Part shown: positions 60,884-64,000 of the stretch, piece after piece | How the letters are laid out: every line of letters starts with the position of its first letter | Numbering within the stretch: the stretch's first letter is position 1 | Assembly: GCF_032823475.1 (NCBI RefSeq) | Contig: NZ_CP127915.1 | Location: forward strand, 2,790,001-2,854,000 | Length of the DNA: 64,000 nucleotides | Direction: 5' to 3' | DNA from: Acinetobacter sp. SAAs474 | GTDB taxonomy: Bacteria > Pseudomonadota > Gammaproteobacteria > Pseudomonadales > Moraxellaceae | The notes under the pieces: generated by a model | What the model was told of the DNA's origin: nothing | What the model saw: only the letters and a program-made list of their open reading frames with translations | The model's database searches: none | Made by a program: the position numbers and the translations under genes

Positions 60884-61249
60884 GTTGTAAACCTAAATAC
60901 TCGTCGGCGCGGAAGTAATCCGCATAAAAAAATCGGGAGCACACCCGATTTCTCTTAGTTTAACACGTAAGTTTTAGCGATGCACCGAATTTTTAAGAAT
61001 TTAGCAAAATTTAACGCTATGCCGGATTTCCATAAATTCAACCTGCTATTTTTCTTTGTCGGATTTTGCTCGCCTCATCCCATCATCCCCCAATAGAGCA
61101 TATTTAAAGATCAACAAAAAAATGAAAAACAACACAACAATATGATATTACTATCATTCATAGTGCGATGCATTCATATGTATTCAGAATATGAGATCAG
61201 CGCAATAAGCTCTATCGCTATTTTTTACCTTTTAAGACTAATTTGAGCA
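60884..61249. other. 366-bp divergent intergenic region hisZ / lysE-family gene
   Basis: It contains the hisZ leader terminator (60926-60951), a second small stem GCGGA-TTAC-TTCCGC (minus) beside it, and a 10-codon open frame at 61001-61033 (-, MEIRHSVKFC) with a fair ribosome site. The promoters are not assigned. Confidence 0.45.
60926..60951 (-). terminator. Intrinsic terminator in the 5' leader of hisZ
   Basis: On the minus strand AAATCGGG-TGTGCT-CCCGATTT is followed by further T (60932-60926), about 43 nt before the hisZ ATG. No minus-strand gene lies upstream within 360 nt, so it may act as an attenuator. Confidence 0.7.
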
Positions 61250-61849
61250 ATGACATTTAACTTATATTTAGCATTCTGTATTTATGCAATCATTACCTCC
61301 GTTACACCAGGTCCGAATAACTTTATGGCGCTCGCGTCAGGGGTAAACTACGGTATCATCAAAACAATTCCTTTAGTATTAGGAATTGCTTTTGGATTTA
61401 CGATCATTTTTCTTTTACTTGCTTTAGGCATTAATTCACTCTTTATCAAGTTTCCAATCCTGATGCCGATTTTAAAAATAGTAGGCTGTATTTATATTTT
61501 ATATCTATCTTATCTGATTGCTTTTGCTGGACAATTAAACCCCTCCTCCGAGCATAAAAATAAAGTACTGGGATTTTGGAAGGGCGCTTTTTTTCAATGG
61601 GTTAACCCAAAATCATGGATTGTATTATTGGGCTCAATTAGTGCCTATATAAAAACTACGACCAGTCAGCACGACATTATTTTAATTGGTCTTACCTATG
61701 GCATTATCGGTTTTATCTGTGTTCTTTTATGGGCCATAGTCGGCGACAGACTTGCTCATTATTTAAATCAGGGTCATCGAGTCATCATATTTAACAGAAT
61801 CATGGGGGGCTTGTTGGCACTCTCACTCATCCCGATCATTAATTTATAA
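61250..61849 (+). CDS. LysE-family translocator
   Basis: The 199-residue membrane protein has the LysE/RhtB signature TSVTPGPNNFMALASGVNYG near the N-terminus, and about six helices. It also has the FWKGAFFQWVNPKSWIVLLGS motif in the second half. Family members export amino acids or their analogues. The substrate is unknown. It diverges from hisZ and stands alone. Confidence 0.9.
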   Translation: MTFNLYLAFCIYAIITSVTPGPNNFMALASGVNYGIIKTIPLVLGIAFGFTIIFLLLALGINSLFIKFPILMPILKIVGCIYILYLSYLIAFAGQLNPSSEHKNKVLGFWKGAFFQWVNPKSWIVLLGSISAYIKTTTSQHDIILIGLTYGIIGFICVLLWAIVGDRLAHYLNQGHRVIIFNRIMGGLLALSLIPIINL

Positions 61850-62192
61850 ATGATTGTGTTGCTTTACTATGCTGATTGATCAATATTATATCCACTGATG
61901 ACCAATTCCATAAAATATCGTGATGATTCTACGGATATATTGCAGTTAAAACCCACCGAAAAGCAGAGATCATCGCGATAAAGTAGCGGTAAACAAAGAA
62001 TGATCAAAAATATCTGGAACTAGAGCCTGATAGAACATAGCATCTTTACAAATGGATACTTTTGAGAGATATAAAATCTGATCGATCCATCATAAAACTC
62101 GGTAAGATTTGATCACTGATAAAATAACAATCAACAGCGTTTATGCCATGTTTGGCATAAGCCATAATGCATAATCCTGAATTAATAGCCCA
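61850..62192. other. 343-bp intergenic region between convergent LysE-family and Epd-like genes
   Basis: The clear structure is an 8-bp stem TTATGCCA / TGGCATAA with a TGTT loop at 62141-62160, near the end of the Epd-like gene. There is no U-tract. No gene is seen. Confidence 0.45.
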
Positions 62193-63215
62193 TTAGCTTA
62201 ATGATTGGCATAAATCCAATAAACGATTAGCATATCCCCATTCATTATCATACCAAGCAAAAACTTTAGCCTGATGCCCAACCACCATCGTCTGGTTTAA
62301 ATCAACAATTAAAGAATAAGGCGAATGGTTAAAATCACTCGATACTAAAGGCTCATCTGTCACCTGCATAATGCTCATAAATTGCTGCTGTGAAGCCTGA
62401 ACAAGCACGTGATTAATTAAATCTATACTCAATTGAGATTGCGAACTAAAGGTTAAGTCAATGGCGGCAACATTAATGGTCGGTACACGTATCGAAAAGC
62501 CATCAATACGATTTTCCATTTTAGGCATGACCTGTTTTAAAGCACCTAATGCTGAAGATGTTGTTGGAATAATATTTTGACCCGAAGCACGTGCTCGTCT
62601 TAGGTCACGATGAGCATGATCTAAAACGGATTGATCGGCTGTGACTGCATGGATTTCCGTCATCAGGGCCGTTTCGATCACAAAAGCATCATCAAGAATC
62701 TTAACCAAAGGCACTAAAGCTTGTGTAGTACATGAAACACTAGAAATGATTTGATCTGAAACTTTAACATCCTGATGATTTACCCCGTAGACCACTGCAA
62801 TATCAACACTATCAAAAGGTGCTGCACCAATAACGACCCTTTTGGCACCTGCTTCAACATGTTCAGTTGCTGCTGCTCTTGATCGAAATAATCCTGTACA
62901 TTCCAAAACCACATCAATATTTAAATCCTGCCAAGGTAACATTGAGGGGCTAGACTGCTGAAACACCTGCACCATGAGTTGCTTGTTTGCAGTTGAAATT
63001 TTTAAATAATGATGACCATCATACTGCAATGCATCGACCGTACCGAAAAAACGTCCATGTGTCGTATCATATTTAAATAAATGCAGTAAAGTTTCTAAAT
63101 CTGCAACGTCATTAATAGCAACAATTTCAAAATTAAAGTTTTGTGGATGTTCGAACCAAGCTCTTAAAACATTACGCCCAATTCTACCAAATCCATTAAT
63201 CGCTATACGTTGCAT
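62193..63215 (-). CDS. GAPDH superfamily dehydrogenase, Epd-like
   Basis: The 340-residue protein opens with INGFGRIGRNVLRAW (NAD fold) and has the active-site Cys in VSCTTQALVP. In GAPDH and Epd the residue after TT is almost always Asn; here it is Gln. The RVPTINVAAIDLTF segment is nearer erythrose-4-P dehydrogenase (Epd) than typical GapA. It also has HAVTADQSVLDHAH and DLRRARASG. Glyceraldehyde-3-P or erythrose-4-P is the likely substrate; I cannot decide. AAGGATAG precedes the ATG. Confidence 0.85.
   Translation of the reverse strand: MQRIAINGFGRIGRNVLRAWFEHPQNFNFEIVAINDVADLETLLHLFKYDTTHGRFFGTVDALQYDGHHYLKISTANKQLMVQVFQQSSPSMLPWQDLNIDVVLECTGLFRSRAAATEHVEAGAKRVVIGAAPFDSVDIAVVYGVNHQDVKVSDQIISSVSCTTQALVPLVKILDDAFVIETALMTEIHAVTADQSVLDHAHRDLRRARASGQNIIPTTSSALGALKQVMPKMENRIDGFSIRVPTINVAAIDLTFSSQSQLSIDLINHVLVQASQQQFMSIMQVTDEPLVSSDFNHSPYSLIVDLNQTMVVGHQAKVFAWYDNEWGYANRLLDLCQSLS

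Positions 63216-64000
<785 letters not shown>

Overview
The window is a low-GC gammaproteobacterial chromosome segment that looks like Acinetobacter. The case rests on gene content and order: kdsD-kdsC-lptC-lptA-lptB, tamA-tamB, corC-lnt, hisZ-purA, an OsmC protein divergent from a Crp/Vfr regulator, the fused RlmKL methyltransferase, and IS982- and IS5-family insertion remnants. No rRNA gene is present to name a species. Both ends cut genes: a DUF3336/patatin-type lipase at the left and alaS at the right.

Layout. 0-9.5 kb: housekeeping and envelope genes (DUF815 ATPase, 7Fe ferredoxin, M15 lipoprotein, O-methyltransferase, universal stress protein, hexapeptide acyltransferase with an IMPACT protein, then the Kdo/LPS-transport operon). 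10-16 kb: a DASS anion transporter, AcnB and three small proteins, two of them lipoproteins. 16.3-23.7 kb: tamA-tamB. 24-27 kb: an LplT-like transporter, coq7 and a DUF421 membrane protein. 27.3-30.4 kb: a periplasmic transthyretin-like hydrolase and a GlcG/HbpS-like protein, divergent from a two-component system. This resembles the E. coli hiuH-hprRS neighbourhood. 30.4-35 kb: an apparent catabolic unit of LuxR-type regulator, VanB-like reductase, VanA-like Rieske oxygenase and MHS transporter, with a perfect 20-bp palindrome before the reductase gene.

35.2-38.3 kb is the only clearly mobile stretch. An IS5-family remnant is joined to a truncated IS982-family copy. An AT-rich segment with an Ail/Lom-type barrel gene follows, then a second IS982 copy with both ends but a frameshifted transposase. 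A tRNA-Ser(UGA) gene lies just beyond. 38.7-64 kb returns to core genes: fadH, tusA, corC-lnt, an M61 peptidase, a D-Ala-D-Ala carboxypeptidase, rlmKL, clpB, osmC-like/crp, an aldo-keto reductase, an M48 lipoprotein, purA/hisZ, a LysE-family exporter, an Epd/GAPDH-like dehydrogenase and alaS.

Much of the window serves the envelope: LPS assembly (Kds, Lpt), outer-membrane and autotransporter assembly (TamAB), lipoprotein maturation (Lnt), peptidoglycan trimming (DacC-like and M15) and envelope quality control (M48). I saw no CRISPR array, prophage or defence island. The best leads are the palindrome-controlled Rieske locus, the redox-type two-component/HIUase locus, the IS-flanked Ail gene with a possible A7 slippage site, and a recurring class of strong hairpins without a U-tract at gene ends.
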